64,000 bases of DNA, taken from contig NZ_OY771475.1 in the NCBI RefSeq assembly GCF_963674635.1, positions 930,001 through 994,000 on the forward strand, written 5' to 3'. The translations under genes were made by a program, and so were the position numbers. Every line of letters starts with the position of its first letter. Position 1 is the first letter of the stretch. The DNA comes from Breoghania sp. (GTDB taxonomy: Bacteria; Pseudomonadota; Alphaproteobacteria; Rhizobiales; Stappiaceae). This document shows positions 27,633 through 36,654 of the stretch, in pieces. The notes below the pieces were generated by a model, which saw only the letters and a list, made by a program, of their open reading frames with translations, did not search any database and was not told the DNA's origin.

Positions 27633-28652
27633 ATGACCAAGGCATTCATTGCGGGCTGCGAAGGCTTGCGTCTCACCGGCGACGAGCGCGCCTTTTTTGC
27701 GGCCGAACGCCCCTGGGGGCTGATCCTCTTTGCCCGCAATGTCGCCGATCCTGCGCAGGTTGCGGACCTCGTGGCGGAATTTCGAAGCGTCGTGGGGGAG
27801 CCGGATGCGCCGGTTCTGATCGATCAGGAAGGGGGACGGGTTCAGCGTCTGCGCCCGCCCCATTGGCCGATCTATCCGCCGGGTCGTGCCTATGGTCGGA
27901 TATTCGAGCGCGATCATGCGGCGGGCATGCGGGCCACCTGGCTTGGCGCGCGACTGATCGCGCACGATCTTCATCGTCTCGGCATAACGGTCGATTGTCT
28001 GCCCTTGCTCGACGTGCCCGCGCCGGAAGGCCACGATATCATCGGGGATCGCGCCTACGCGACGGATGCGGACACGATCTGCACCCTTGCGGGCTTGGCT
28101 GCTGAGGGGTTGGCCGCGGGCGGCGTCCTTGCGATCGCCAAGCATATTCCCGGTCACGGACGCGCGGCTGCCGACAGTCATCTGGAATTGCCTGTGGTCA
28201 CCGCGCCTGCCGATGATCTTCGCAATATCGATTTTGCGCCGTTCCAGCGTTTGGCCGACCTGCCACTCGCCATGACGGCACATGTGGTCTACACCGCGTT
28301 CGATGCAGACAATCCTGCAACGACCTCGGTGGCTGTCATTGAAGACGTCATCCGCCGAGAGATCGGCTTTCAGGGCTGCCTGATGAGCGATGACCTCTCC
28401 ATGAAGGCGCTCAAGGGTGGTTTGGGCGATCGGGCGACCGCGGCTTTCGCCGCAGGCTGCGATCTGGCCTTGCATTGCAACGGCGATCTGGTCGAGATGA
28501 GGGAGGTCGCTGCAAATACGCCTGAGCTTGCCGGGCGCTCTGGCGAGCGGGCCCAGGCGGCACTTGCGGTCAGGCGCGAGCCGGAAAGCCTCGACGAGGC
28601 GGCCGCGCGCGAAGAATTTGCGATGCTGCTGAGTGCGGCTGCGGACGCATAG
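27633..28652 (+). CDS. nagZ: beta-N-acetylhexosaminidase NagZ (GH3)
   Basis: Cytosolic enzyme of peptidoglycan recycling: removes N-acetylglucosamine from anhydromuropeptides. The 339-residue product has LIDQEGGRVQRLRPP, the NagZ-specific flexible loop KHIPGHGRAAADSH (about 170-183) that supplies the catalytic His, and the nucleophile motif MSDDLSM (251-257). Length matches single-domain NagZ. The following scpA starts 39 bp later. Confidence 0.95.
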   Translation: MTKAFIAGCEGLRLTGDERAFFAAERPWGLILFARNVADPAQVADLVAEFRSVVGEPDAPVLIDQEGGRVQRLRPPHWPIYPPGRAYGRIFERDHAAGMRATWLGARLIAHDLHRLGITVDCLPLLDVPAPEGHDIIGDRAYATDADTICTLAGLAAEGLAAGGVLAIAKHIPGHGRAAADSHLELPVVTAPADDLRNIDFAPFQRLADLPLAMTAHVVYTAFDADNPATTSVAVIEDVIRREIGFQGCLMSDDLSMKALKGGLGDRATAAFAAGCDLALHCNGDLVEMREVAANTPELAGRSGERAQAALAVRREPESLDEAAAREEFAMLLSAAADA

Positions 28653-28691
28653 GCGAACTGGCGGATTGCGGAACGGGTTGAGGCAAGAGCG

Positions 28692-29552
28692 ATGTCGGGC
28701 GAAGAGCCTTTCGAGCTGCCCCTGCATGAAATCCGGCAACCGGAAGGGCCGGCATTGCTGGTCGACGTGGATGGCTATGAAGGTCCGCTCGACCTGTTGC
28801 TGACGCTCGCGCGTAACCAGAAGGTCGATCTCGCCCGCATCTCCATTCTGGCGCTGGCGGAGCAGTATCTGGCCTTCGTCAACGAGGCGCGCAAACTGCG
28901 CCTGGAACTCGCCGCCGACTATCTGGTCATGGCGGCCTGGCTCGCCTATCTGAAATCGCGCCTCCTTCTGCCGGAGCAGAAGGACGATGACGAGCCGTCG
29001 GGCGAGGAACTGGCGGCTGCGCTTGCCTTCCGCCTGCGTCGGCTTGAGGCGATGCGAGAAGCGGCGGCCCGGCTGTTGAACCGTAATCGGCTTGGGCGCG
29101 ATGTCTTTGCGCGCGGCGCGCCGGAAGCCGTTTCCGTGGTGCGCAAGAGCGAGTGGGACGCCACGATCTTCGATTTGCTGATGGCCTATGCCTCGCAACG
29201 CCAGCGCAATTCGGTGACCTCCGTTTCCGTCGGTCGACGTACGGTCTGGTCACTGGCCGATGCGCGCACCATTCTGACGCGCCTGGTGGGCGGTGTTGCC
29301 GAATGGGCCCCGATTGACAGCTACCTGCTCAGCTACATCACGAAGCCGGAAGAACGTGCGACGGTGCTGGCCAGCGCCTTTTCCGCCAGTCTGGAGCTGG
29401 TGCGCGAAGGCAAGATCGAGTTGCGCCAATCGGCAACGTTCTCTCCGCTTTACATCCGCTGGCGTAATGACGCCGGCGTGACAAGTGAACCGGAACCGGA
29501 ACGCGCGCCCGAAGCCGACAACGGCATGGAAGACGACGATGAGCGAGATTGA
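28692..29552 (+). CDS. scpA: segregation and condensation protein A
   Basis: Kleisin subunit that bridges the Smc heads in bacterial condensin. The 286-residue product has the N-terminal kleisin helix region YEGPLDLLLTLARNQKVDL, ISILALAEQYLAFV, the middle ADYLVMAAWLAYLKSRLLLP, and a C-terminal winged-helix ELVREGKIELRQSATFSPLYI. It overlaps scpB by 14 nt. No smc gene is in the window. Confidence 0.95.
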   Translation: MSGEEPFELPLHEIRQPEGPALLVDVDGYEGPLDLLLTLARNQKVDLARISILALAEQYLAFVNEARKLRLELAADYLVMAAWLAYLKSRLLLPEQKDDDEPSGEELAAALAFRLRRLEAMREAAARLLNRNRLGRDVFARGAPEAVSVVRKSEWDATIFDLLMAYASQRQRNSVTSVSVGRRTVWSLADARTILTRLVGGVAEWAPIDSYLLSYITKPEERATVLASAFSASLELVREGKIELRQSATFSPLYIRWRNDAGVTSEPEPERAPEADNGMEDDDERD

Positions 29553-30294
29553 CGATCACGACGAGGAAGACCGCAGCGAGCGCCCGGCCGGTAATGTGAC
29601 GAGCCTGGCCTCTGCGTCGCATCGCTACGAATTGCGCATGGTGGAGGCCCTGCTGTTCGCGAGCGCGGACCCGCTGGGGGTAGAGGAACTCGCCGCGCAG
29701 CTGCCGCAGGGGCTGGATATCGCTGCGCTGATCTCGGAATTGCAGCAGGCCTATGCCGGACGAGGCGTCAATCTGGTCAGTGTTGCCGGAAAATGGGCCT
29801 TCCGAACGGCGGACGATCTCGCCTTTCTGCTGCGCCGGGAGGCGAATGAGCAGAAAAAACTCTCGCGCGCGGCTCTGGAAACGCTGGCCATCATCGCCTA
29901 TCACCAGCCGGTGACGCGGGCGGAGATCGAGGAGGTTCGTGGCGTGTCCACATCCAAGGGTACGCTGGATGTGCTGTTGGAGACCGGCTGGATCCGCATG
30001 CGTGGGCGCAGGCGCACACCCGGCAGGCCCGTGACCTACGGCACGACGGAAGGCTTCCTCGACCATTTCGGGCTCGACGAAGTGCGCGATCTGCCGGGAC
30101 TTGAGGAATTGCGCGGGGCCGGGCTTCTCGACAGCGCCGTGCCTATTGATTTTCTCGTTCCGGCCCCAAATGACAGCGAAGACCTTCGCGACGACGAAGA
30201 TCCGCTGGAGACAGGCGACATGTTCGCCGATCTGGAAGAAGAGTACGCTGGCGGAGACCGCGTACGGGACGAGGATGACACTGCTGAGCGCTGA
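29539..30294 (+). CDS. scpB: segregation and condensation protein B
   Basis: Winged-helix partner of ScpA in the Smc complex. Start at 29539 (MSEIDDHDEEDRSER) inside the scpA 3' end; the sequence read upstream of it is scpA in another frame. The 251-residue product has MVEALLFASADPLGVEELA, KLSRAALETLAIIAYHQPVT and ATR-type RAEIEEVRGVSTSKGTLDVL, all ScpB signatures. The acidic C-terminal tail (about 200-251) is not conserved-looking. It overlaps the next gene by 20 nt. Confidence 0.95.
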   Translation: MSEIDDHDEEDRSERPAGNVTSLASASHRYELRMVEALLFASADPLGVEELAAQLPQGLDIAALISELQQAYAGRGVNLVSVAGKWAFRTADDLAFLLRREANEQKKLSRAALETLAIIAYHQPVTRAEIEEVRGVSTSKGTLDVLLETGWIRMRGRRRTPGRPVTYGTTEGFLDHFGLDEVRDLPGLEELRGAGLLDSAVPIDFLVPAPNDSEDLRDDEDPLETGDMFADLEEEYAGGDRVRDEDDTAER

Positions 30295-31483
30295 GAAAAA
30301 CAAGAATGCACAGGCCGTGAGGCAGGGTGAGCCGGATAGTGTTCAGGTCGGGGGATCTGTTGGCGACACGAAGGCTGCGCGCGACAGCTGGGGTGTGCGT
30401 GGCACCGCAGGCGCCACGATTGCCGCCCGGCTGGTGTTCGAATCGGTGTCCCACGCCTATGACGGCGTGTCCTCCGTGCGCGACGTGTCGCTGACGGTCG
30501 AGCCTGGTGAGGTTCTCTGCCTTCTCGGCCATTCGGGCTGCGGAAAGACGACACTGTTGCGCATTGCGGCGGGCGTCGAACGGCAACGGTTCGGGCGGGT
30601 GCTGATAAACGATCGCGAGATCGCCGGGCCATCCACCTTTCTGCCGCCGGAACAACGCGGCATCGGCCTGATGTTCCAGGACTATGCGCTGTTTCCGCAT
30701 CTTTCCATTCTGGACAACGTACGGTTTGGGCTGACGGCGCTGCCGGCGGGCGAGGCGGAGCGCGAGGCGCTGCACGCGCTGGATCGGGTTGGCCTCAAGA
30801 GCTATGCGCGCGACTATCCCCACGCGCTTTCCGGTGGCGAGCAGCAGCGCGTGGCTCTGGCCAGGGCAATCGCGCCGCGTCCCTCCGTTCTCCTGATGGA
30901 CGAGCCCTTTTCAGGGCTCGACAGACGCATGCGTGACAGTGTGCGTGACGAGACCATGGCGGTTCTGCGCGAGACGCGGGCCACGTGCATCATGGTCACC
31001 CATGATCCTGAGGAGGCGCTGCGCATGGGCGACCGCATCGCCCTCATGCGTCGCGGAAAGCTCGTCCAGCTGGGCACACCCGATGCGCTCTACAACAAAC
31101 CGGTCGATATCTTCGCCGCGCGGTTCTTCTCCGAGCTGAACGAACTTGAGGGGCAGGTCCTTGATGGCAAGGTTTCAACCCCGCTCGGGGCGTTTCCAGC
31201 CGATGGCGTGAAGGACGGACAGCCCGTCAACCTTTGCATCCGCCCGCAATCGGTGCGGATCGCGTCGGCAGGGACAGGTGTCGCCGGACGGATCGTCGGA
31301 CGGTGTTTTCTCGGTGAAGTCGATCATCTGGATGTGGCCGTGGACGGTCTTTCCCAGCCTCTCAAGGCCCGCGTGCGGGCGGGGCAGGGCTTCAAGGTGG
31401 GGCTGGATGTCACGGTGGCGGTGGAGCCAAACGATGTTCTCCTCTTCGAGGCAGGTCTGCCATCGAACGAAGGGTCTGCGTGA
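30275..31483 (+). CDS. ABC transporter ATP-binding protein (FbpC/PotA-like)
   Basis: ATPase of an import-type ABC transporter, probably for iron(III), polyamine or a similar solute. Start at 30275 (MTLLSAEKNKNAQ), overlapping scpB by 20 nt. Of 402 residues: an unusual polar N-terminal extension of about 50, Walker A LGHSGCGKTT, Q-loop MFQDYALFPHLS, signature LSGGEQQRVALARAI, Walker B VLLMDEPFSGLD, H-loop MVTHDPEEALRMGD, and a C-terminal TOBE-type domain (from about 270). No permease or binding-protein gene is adjacent, so its partners must be elsewhere. Confidence 0.88.
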   Translation: MTLLSAEKNKNAQAVRQGEPDSVQVGGSVGDTKAARDSWGVRGTAGATIAARLVFESVSHAYDGVSSVRDVSLTVEPGEVLCLLGHSGCGKTTLLRIAAGVERQRFGRVLINDREIAGPSTFLPPEQRGIGLMFQDYALFPHLSILDNVRFGLTALPAGEAEREALHALDRVGLKSYARDYPHALSGGEQQRVALARAIAPRPSVLLMDEPFSGLDRRMRDSVRDETMAVLRETRATCIMVTHDPEEALRMGDRIALMRRGKLVQLGTPDALYNKPVDIFAARFFSELNELEGQVLDGKVSTPLGAFPADGVKDGQPVNLCIRPQSVRIASAGTGVAGRIVGRCFLGEVDHLDVAVDGLSQPLKARVRAGQGFKVGLDVTVAVEPNDVLLFEAGLPSNEGSA

Positions 31484-31644
31484 TCGTGAAATGTGACAGT
31501 CGGAGCCCGATGGCTCCGATGCCCGACTTTAGTTTCCCGGAGCAAAATCGGTTGCGGTCTTTGACCTGACGTCTTAAGTGCTTTGGGAGTATCGGCGGCG
31601 GTCTTCGGGGGAAGCCGAACCGCCCGACCAGCGGGAGTTGTAAG

Positions 31645-31875
31645 ATGGGTTTGAGTGTCTGGCAGATTCTGATCATCGCCGTGGTTGCGATTCTTCTGTT
31701 CGGCCGGGGTCGTATCTCCGATCTGATGGGAGACGTGGCGAAGGGGATCAAGAGCTTCAAGAAGGGCATGGCTGAAGACGACGACGCTCCGGCCGATGGC
31801 AAGACCATCGACCACCAGACGTCGGAAACCGTCTCGCCGCAGACCAGCGAAGACAAGACCAAGACCTCGAGCTAA
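31645..31875 (+). CDS. tatA: Sec-independent protein translocase TatA
   Basis: Pore-forming subunit of the twin-arginine pathway for folded proteins. The 76-residue product has a short membrane helix (SVWQILIIAVVAILLFGRGRI), the hinge FGRGRISDLMGDVAKG, an amphipathic helix (GIKSFKKGM) and a polar tail. A CTCGAG-CTAAGG-CTCGAG hairpin overlaps its stop codon (31866-31883). The 160 bp upstream carry a CGGAGCC/GGCTCCG hairpin (31501-31518) that may end the ABC-ATPase transcript, and a TTGACC at 31561 that could be a -35 box. Confidence 0.96.
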   Translation: MGLSVWQILIIAVVAILLFGRGRISDLMGDVAKGIKSFKKGMAEDDDAPADGKTIDHQTSETVSPQTSEDKTKTSS

Positions 31876-32024
31876 GGCTCGAGCGCCTCGGGTGATGCGG
31901 GGGCAACTCCGCCAAGCCGAGCCGTGTGCCCTGATCTGACTGGAGTGGGCCCACCCCGGGCAGCGCCGGCCAAAGCGACCGGGGGGCGTGTGTTGTGACC
32001 GGGATCCGGCAGGAATAACCGTCT

Positions 32025-32771
32025 ATGTTCGATATCGGCTGGACTGAGCTTGTGATCGTCGGCGGCATCGCGATCATCGTCGTGGGCCCCAAGGACCTCC
32101 CGCGCATGTTGCGCACGTTTGGTCAAACCGTCGGCAAGATCCGACGAATGGCCAATGAATTCCAATCCACCTTCAACGACGCCTTGAAAGAGGCCGAGAA
32201 GCAGGCCGACATCGCGGATATGCGCAAGAGCGTCGAATCGTTGAACAACCTCGACCCGCTCGGCGATATCAAAAAGTCGTTCGAACCGGTGAAGAAGGCC
32301 GGTGACGATCTGGCCAAGGACATCAACCAGCGCATCGACACCAGTGAGACGGCGCCCGCTGGCGAGGCAATGCCTGGGACCGCGGGTGCGCCTGCTTCTG
32401 CTGCGCAGGCGGAGACGAAACCCGGGGAAGCCGGTCCCGTTGCCGCTTCGGCCGCCCAGTCTGCCGCGGAAACACCGTCTGCCGCGGAAACACCGGCTGC
32501 CGTCCCTCCTGCGCCCAAGCCGAAGACGCCCCCCAAAAAACCGGCGGCGAAAGCCGCGAGCGCCAAAACTGCCGCGTCCAAGACGACGGCGAGGTCGTCC
32601 GCCAAGGCTTCGACCGCGAAAACCGCTGCGAAGCCGAAGGTCGCTGCGTCCAAGAGCGCAAGCAAGCCTGCGGCCGCGTCGAAGAAGGCTGCCACAGGCA
32701 CCAAGACCAAGGCCCCCGCGAGCGCCAAGCCTGCCGCCGGAAAGGCCACTGACGCCGGAGCGAAATCATGA
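32025..32771 (+). CDS. tatB: Sec-independent protein translocase TatB
   Basis: Tat receptor subunit that works with TatC in binding twin-arginine signal peptides. The N-terminus MFDIGWTELVIVGGIAIIVV with GPKDLPRMLRTFGQTVGKIR is typical TatB. At 248 residues it is longer than E. coli TatB (171): residues about 110-248 are a low-complexity tail of Ala, Lys, Pro and Thr resembling histone H1-like tails. Overlaps tatC by 4 nt (ATGA), so translationally coupled. Confidence 0.95.
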   Translation: MFDIGWTELVIVGGIAIIVVGPKDLPRMLRTFGQTVGKIRRMANEFQSTFNDALKEAEKQADIADMRKSVESLNNLDPLGDIKKSFEPVKKAGDDLAKDINQRIDTSETAPAGEAMPGTAGAPASAAQAETKPGEAGPVAASAAQSAAETPSAAETPAAVPPAPKPKTPPKKPAAKAASAKTAASKTTARSSAKASTAKTAAKPKVAASKSASKPAAASKKAATGTKTKAPASAKPAAGKATDAGAKS

Positions 32772-33565
32772 ACCAGGAAGACTTGGACGAGATCGAGGCT
32801 TCCAAGGCGCCTCTCATCGAGCATTTGATCGAGCTGCGTTCGCGACTGATCAAGTCGGTTGTCGCGATCCTGATCTGCTTCATCATCTGCATCTATTTTG
32901 CGTCGGATATCTTCAATATCCTGATCCGGCCCTATGAGTGGGCCGCCGGGCCGCAGCATCCGCTGGAGCTGATCTATACCGCGCCACAGGAATATTTCTT
33001 CACGCAGCTGAAGCTTGCCCTGTTCGGGGCGATGTTCCTGGCGTTTCCGGTGATCGCCTCGCAGGTCTACATGTTTGTCGCCCCCGGGCTCTACAAGAAC
33101 GAGCGCGGCGCGTTCCTGCCTTATCTGATCGCCACGCCGGTTCTGTTCGCGATCGGGGCCTGTCTGGTCTATTTTCTCGTCATGCCGATGGCGATGACCT
33201 TCTTCCTGTCGATGGAGCAGATGGGAGGGGGCGGAAAGGCGGCGATCAAGCATCTGCCGAAGGTCAGCGAATATCTGGGGCTTATCATGGTCCTGATTTT
33301 TGCCTTCGGCTTCGTCTTCCAGCTGCCGGTGGTGCTGACACTTCTGGCACGCGTTGATCTGGTCAGCGCGCAGACGCTGCGGGAAAAACGCAAATGGGCG
33401 GTGGTGCTGACCTTCATCATGGCCGCCGTGCTGACGCCGCCCGATCCGATCAGCCAGATCGGCCTTGCGGTACCGACACTGCTCCTCTACGAGTTTTCCA
33501 TCCTCGCCGTTCGCGCAGTCGAACGCCGTCGCGAGGAAGCCCGAGCGGAGCGCGACGCGGCCTGA
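32768..33565 (+). CDS. tatC: Sec-independent protein translocase TatC
   Basis: Core six-helix membrane receptor of the Tat system. The 265-residue product has the conserved N-terminus APLIEHLIELRSRLIKSVVA, the periplasmic loop with FFTQLKLALFGAMFLAFP, PGLYKNERGAFLPYL with the conserved Glu, and FGFVFQLPVVLTLLARV. Starts inside the tatB stop codon. The tatABC-serS-surE-pcm order is standard for Rhizobiales. Confidence 0.97.
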   Translation: MNQEDLDEIEASKAPLIEHLIELRSRLIKSVVAILICFIICIYFASDIFNILIRPYEWAAGPQHPLELIYTAPQEYFFTQLKLALFGAMFLAFPVIASQVYMFVAPGLYKNERGAFLPYLIATPVLFAIGACLVYFLVMPMAMTFFLSMEQMGGGGKAAIKHLPKVSEYLGLIMVLIFAFGFVFQLPVVLTLLARVDLVSAQTLREKRKWAVVLTFIMAAVLTPPDPISQIGLAVPTLLLYEFSILAVRAVERRREEARAERDAA

Positions 33566-33632
33566 GGTCAATCGCGCGCCCCGCGTTGCGCGAGCCTTTT
33601 CGCGCGCCTGAACTACAAACCGGAACTGACCG

Positions 33633-34913
33633 ATGCTCGATATCAAGTGGATTCGCGCCAACCCCGATGCGTTCGATCGTGCGCTCAAGACCCGGGGCGT
33701 CGAGCCCGCGGCGGCAAGGCTGATCGAACTCGACGATGCGCGCCGTGCGCATGTCGCCCGTCTGCAGGAAGCGCAGGAACGCCGTAACTCCGCCTCCAAG
33801 GAGATCGGCAAGGCCAAGGCGTCGGGAGATGAGGAAAAAGCCAAGGCGCTCATCGACGAAATCGCCGAACTCAAGGCCTTTGTGCAAGGCGGCGAGGAAG
33901 AGGAGCGTCGGCTCGACGGCGCGTTGCGCGCGGCGCTTGAGGTCATTCCGAACCTGCCTCTGGAAGAGGTGCCGGTCGGTGCGGACGAGTCCGACAATGT
34001 CGTGCATCATTTCCATGGCGAGAAGCCGAGCTTCGATTTCGAGCCGAAGGAGCATTTCGATATCGAGGGCCTGAAGGCTGGCTTCGATTTCGATCGTGCC
34101 GGCAAGATCGCAGGCGCGCGCTTTGCCATTTTGCGCGGCGAGCTTGCCGCGCTGGAGCGCGCGCTCGGCCAGTTCATGGTGAACCTCCAGACCACCGAGA
34201 ACGGATACGAGGAGGTCTCTCCGCCGCTTCTGGTGCGCGACGAGCCGCTCTATGGCACCGCGCAGCTGCCGAAATTCGCCGAGGATCTCTTTCACACCAC
34301 CGATGGGCGCTGGTTGATCCCGACGGCGGAGGTGCCGCTGACCAATCTGGTGCGCGAGGAGATCCTGGACGAGGCCGATCTGCCGATGCGGGTGACGGGC
34401 CTGACCTATTGCTTCCGTTCCGAGGCAGGGGCTGCGGGACGTGATGTGCGCGGCATCCTGCGCCAGCATCAGTTCCAGAAATGCGAGCTTGTCTCCATCA
34501 CGCGCCCTGAGGATTCTCTTGACGAGCTTGAGCGGATGCTCGGCTGCGCGGAAGAGGTTCTGAAGCGGCTCGGCCTGCATTATCGCGTCGTGACGCTTTG
34601 CACGGGGGATATGGGCTTCGGTGCGCGCAAGACCTACGATATCGAGGTCTGGCTGCCGGGGCAGCAGACCTATCGCGAAATCTCTTCCTGCTCTGTCTGC
34701 GGTGATTTCCAGGCGCGGCGCATGAATGCGCGCTACCGTCCGGCAGGCGAGAAGGGCGTCCAGTTCGTTCACACGCTGAATGGCTCCGGCCTGGCTGTTG
34801 GCCGTGCTTTGATCGCGGTGGTCGAAAACTATCAGAATGCCGATGGGTCTGTGACCATTCCGCCGGTGCTGCGCCCGCTCATGGGTGGCCGTGAGGTGAT
34901 CGGCAAGCTGTAA
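33633..34913 (+). CDS. serS: seryl-tRNA synthetase
   Basis: Class II synthetase charging tRNA-Ser and tRNA-Sec. The 426-residue product has MLDIKWIRANPDAFDRALK, the long antiparallel coiled-coil arm (about 30-100), motif 2 (TYCFRSEAGAAGRDVRGILR) and motif 3 (FVHTLNGSGLAVGRALIAV-type). Complete and of normal length. It lies 67 bp after tatC and 19 bp before surE. Confidence 0.97.
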   Translation: MLDIKWIRANPDAFDRALKTRGVEPAAARLIELDDARRAHVARLQEAQERRNSASKEIGKAKASGDEEKAKALIDEIAELKAFVQGGEEEERRLDGALRAALEVIPNLPLEEVPVGADESDNVVHHFHGEKPSFDFEPKEHFDIEGLKAGFDFDRAGKIAGARFAILRGELAALERALGQFMVNLQTTENGYEEVSPPLLVRDEPLYGTAQLPKFAEDLFHTTDGRWLIPTAEVPLTNLVREEILDEADLPMRVTGLTYCFRSEAGAAGRDVRGILRQHQFQKCELVSITRPEDSLDELERMLGCAEEVLKRLGLHYRVVTLCTGDMGFGARKTYDIEVWLPGQQTYREISSCSVCGDFQARRMNARYRPAGEKGVQFVHTLNGSGLAVGRALIAVVENYQNADGSVTIPPVLRPLMGGREVIGKL

Positions 34914-34932
34914 GCGGAGAAAGGCGATCAAT

Positions 34933-35691
34933 ATGCGCATCCTGGTCACGAATGATGACGGTATCCACGCCCCGGGGCTGAAGGCGGCCGAGGCGGTTGC
35001 CCGTGAGCTTTCCGATCAGGTGTGGGTGGTTGCGCCGGAAACCGATCAGAGCGGCGTTGCGCATGCCCTGTCGCTGAACGATCCCATGCGCATGCGCGAG
35101 CTTGGCAACAACAGGTTCGCCGTGCGCGGAACGCCGACCGATTGCGTGATCATGGGCGTGAAATACATCATGTCCGAGAAGCCTGATCTGGTGATTTCCG
35201 GCGTCAATCGTGGGCACAATATTGCCGATGATGTGACCTATTCGGGAACGGTTGCAGGCGCCATGGAAGGCACCCTTCTGGGGATTCGCTCCATTGCCCT
35301 GTCTCAGACCTTCGGCATCGAGACCAGCGACCGGGTACCGTTTGAGGTGACCGAAGAGCTTGCGCCGGACCTCATCCGCAAGATCCTTGCAAAGCCAGGT
35401 CCGCAAGGCACACTCTACAATATCAATTTTCCCGATTGTCCTGTCGATCAGGTCAAGGGCACGGAAGTGACAGTGCAGGGGCGGCGCAACGCGGAACAGT
35501 TGCGCGTGGAGCCGCGCGCAGATGGTCGGGGCATTCCCTATTACTGGCTGGCCTTCAATCGTACGCGCTCCGATCCCGCCCCGGGAACGGATCTTCACGC
35601 GATCTACAATGGCAAGATTTCCGTGACCCCGCTGCGTCTGGACCTCACGGATCATGCAAGTCTGAGCGATCTGGCCGATTCTCTTGCATAA
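34933..35691 (+). CDS. surE: 5'/3'-nucleotidase SurE
   Basis: Metal-dependent nucleoside-monophosphate phosphatase, often linked to stationary-phase survival and placed next to pcm. The 252-residue product starts MRILVTNDDGIHAPGLKAAE, with the metal-binding NDDG, APETDQSGVAHALS and SGVNRGHNIADDVTYSGTVA. AGAAAGGCG precedes the ATG. Confidence 0.97.
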   Translation: MRILVTNDDGIHAPGLKAAEAVARELSDQVWVVAPETDQSGVAHALSLNDPMRMRELGNNRFAVRGTPTDCVIMGVKYIMSEKPDLVISGVNRGHNIADDVTYSGTVAGAMEGTLLGIRSIALSQTFGIETSDRVPFEVTEELAPDLIRKILAKPGPQGTLYNINFPDCPVDQVKGTEVTVQGRRNAEQLRVEPRADGRGIPYYWLAFNRTRSDPAPGTDLHAIYNGKISVTPLRLDLTDHASLSDLADSLA

Positions 35692-35804
35692 TGGGTGAAG
35701 CCCGCTGGCCGGGGCTACCGCGCAACCCGATCGCGCATCGGTTCCGGCCCTGCGGATACTGACCATGACTGTCTGTGACGGGCGGTCCATAACGGGCGCT
35801 GTGC

Positions 35805-36476
35805 ATGAGCGAGAGCGAAGACGACGGGCCGAATCCGGCAGCCAATGAACGCGAAGCGTGTCTGGGGCTCATTCTGGAGCTGCGCTCGCGCGGGATCCGG
35901 GATACCCGCTTCATGAGCGCCATAGAGCGCGTTCCGCGTCGCTTGTTTCTGTCGGCGCGCCAGCATGCTCTCGCCTATGTCGACACCCAGCTCCCGATTG
36001 AATGCGGGCAGACAACACCCGCTCCCTCCGATATGGCGCGCATGATCGAGGCGCTTCAGTTGCTGCCCGAGCATCGCGTTTTGCATGTGGGGACGGGCTC
36101 CGGCTATCAGGCGGCCATTCTCGGGCACATGGCGCGCGAGGTCGTCACGATTGAGCGTTACCGAACATTGGTGGATCTGGCCCAGCAACGCATCGTGACG
36201 CTGAAGCTTGCCAATGTGGAGGTGAAACACGCTGATGGGCTGGCGGGGTTCGAGGAGAAGGTTGAGGCCTTCGATCGCATTCTGCTTTCCGGCTCCGTGG
36301 CAACCGTGCCCCGCAAGCTTCTCGATCTTCTGAGCGAGGAGGGGGCTTTGATCGCTCCGGTGGGGCCCGCAGGCCAGGAACAGCGTCTCATCCGCTTTAC
36401 CCGTGATGGCAAGCAGGCGGATCTGGGCGCGGTGCGGCTCGTGCCCTTGTCGGAAGGCGTTGCCACGCGTCTTTGA
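35805..36476 (+). CDS. pcm: protein-L-isoaspartate O-methyltransferase family
   Basis: Repairs isoaspartyl residues in aged proteins using SAM. The 223-residue product has the Pcm order: helix MSAIERVPRRLFL, the substrate loop, SAM motif I HVGTGSGYQAAILGHM, RYRTLVDLAQQRI, and a C-terminal LIRFTRDGKQ. The substrate loop reads LPIECGQTTPAPSDMARM rather than the usual GYGQTISQP, a divergence seen in some alphaproteobacterial homologues. The surE-pcm-LytM order supports the call. Confidence 0.9.
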   Translation: MSESEDDGPNPAANEREACLGLILELRSRGIRDTRFMSAIERVPRRLFLSARQHALAYVDTQLPIECGQTTPAPSDMARMIEALQLLPEHRVLHVGTGSGYQAAILGHMAREVVTIERYRTLVDLAQQRIVTLKLANVEVKHADGLAGFEEKVEAFDRILLSGSVATVPRKLLDLLSEEGALIAPVGPAGQEQRLIRFTRDGKQADLGAVRLVPLSEGVATRL

Positions 36477-36654
36477 GTCTTTTCGATATTTTTAGCGGGT
36501 GCACCCAGCGTCGGATGGCGGCTGCACGCCGATTATGCTTGAGCGTTCGTCATTATGCTGTGCCGAATTGGGGCGCGCTTAAGTGTTTATCAACGTTACC
36601 GCGTTTAACTCTGATCATAGTGAATATTCGCCGAGTTCCTGATCGAGTTGAGCC

